This document shows, in pieces, positions 47,473 to 47,500 of a stretch of DNA of 47,500 bases. Source of the DNA: Neocallimastix lanati (nom. inval.) (taxonomy: Eukaryota > Neocallimastigomycota > Neocallimastigomycetes > Neocallimastigales > Neocallimastigaceae). The position numbers and the translations under genes are program-made. Numbering within the stretch: the first letter of the stretch is position 1; the number at the start of each line of letters is the position of its first letter. The DNA is taken from NCBI GenBank assembly GCA_016946835.1, contig JACVTC010000043.1:207501-255000 (forward strand). The letters run 5' to 3'. Below the pieces are notes generated by a model. The model ran no database searches. It saw only the letters and a list, made by a program, of their open reading frames with translations, and was not told where the DNA came from.

Positions 47473-47475
47473 TTT
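47391..47475. repeat. TTTA tetranucleotide array
   Basis: About 21 uninterrupted TTTA units, ending at GTATATTTTC near the window edge. Confidence 0.92.
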
Positions 47476-47500
47476 GTATATTTTCATATTTATTCGTTTT

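Larger units (their letters stand above)
44870..47500. other. AT-rich region without genes
   Basis: No gene or RNA is supported to the end of the window. Contents: the heptanucleotide array at 45,759-45,950, an A tract (46,921-46,954), TAAAA repeats and a terminal TTTA array. The open frame at 45,722-45,973 is produced by the heptanucleotide array (Ile/Tyr/Leu repeats) and is not a gene. Confidence 0.55.

Overview
The window looks like nuclear DNA of an anaerobic gut fungus (Neocallimastigomycota). The base composition is extremely AT-rich. Genes carry many short introns with GTAAGT/GTATGT-type donors. Proteins carry long Asn runs. The first gene encodes a family-48 glycoside hydrolase fused to fungal-type (CBM10-like) dockerins, a combination known from this phylum. 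A degraded GH1 beta-glucosidase fragment fits the same picture. No bacterial operons, tRNA/rRNA genes or CRISPR arrays are visible.

Layout: (1) 1-2090, AT-rich intergenic DNA with one possible decayed coding remnant. (2) 2091-5459 (-), an eight-exon GH48 gene with three dockerins; the positions expected to hold its catalytic acids are substituted. (3) 6672-14262 (+), an eight-exon gene for a 2175-residue Asn/Ser/Pro-rich protein with a C-terminal coiled coil. (4) 15665-19591 (+), an eight-exon haspin-like kinase with a degraded catalytic loop and two large TAA microsatellites in its introns. (5) 20653-25393 (-), a six-exon LRR receptor-like membrane protein with a roughly 1000-residue cytoplasmic tail. 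(6) 26857 to about 27515 (-), a GH1 pseudogene fragment and unassigned remnants. (7) 28050-29894 (+), the splicing factor SF3B6/p14 in four exons. (8) 30465-30905, a 45-bp tandem hairpin repeat, a small GC-rich island and an ATT microsatellite. (9) 32386-35935 (-), a four-exon homeodomain plus AT-hook transcription factor. (10) 38842-44869, a complete Ty1/copia LTR retrotransposon with two LTRs that look identical, a target-site duplication, gag and pol in different frames, and a primer-binding site that matches the anticodon arm of tRNA-Lys(CUU). (11) 44870-47500, AT-rich DNA with simple repeats.

All exon models were built by hand. Each was checked by requiring splice dinucleotides, continuous reading phase across every junction, and (where a family was recognised) continuous alignment to remembered family motifs. 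For the large genes the exon lengths sum to multiples of three.

The genes do not form one pathway. GH48 (and formerly GH1) belong to plant-biomass degradation. SF3B6 is a core splicing gene. The haspin-like, LRR and homeodomain genes are signalling or regulatory. The most interesting points are the apparently non-catalytic GH48 with an intact frame, the haspin-like protein with altered HRD and Asn residues, the retroelement's internal-tRNA primer site and +1 frameshift context, LRRs encoded one per exon in phase-2 introns with one GC-AG intron, and the tandem hairpin array beside a GC-rich island. I found no convincing new multi-gene system.
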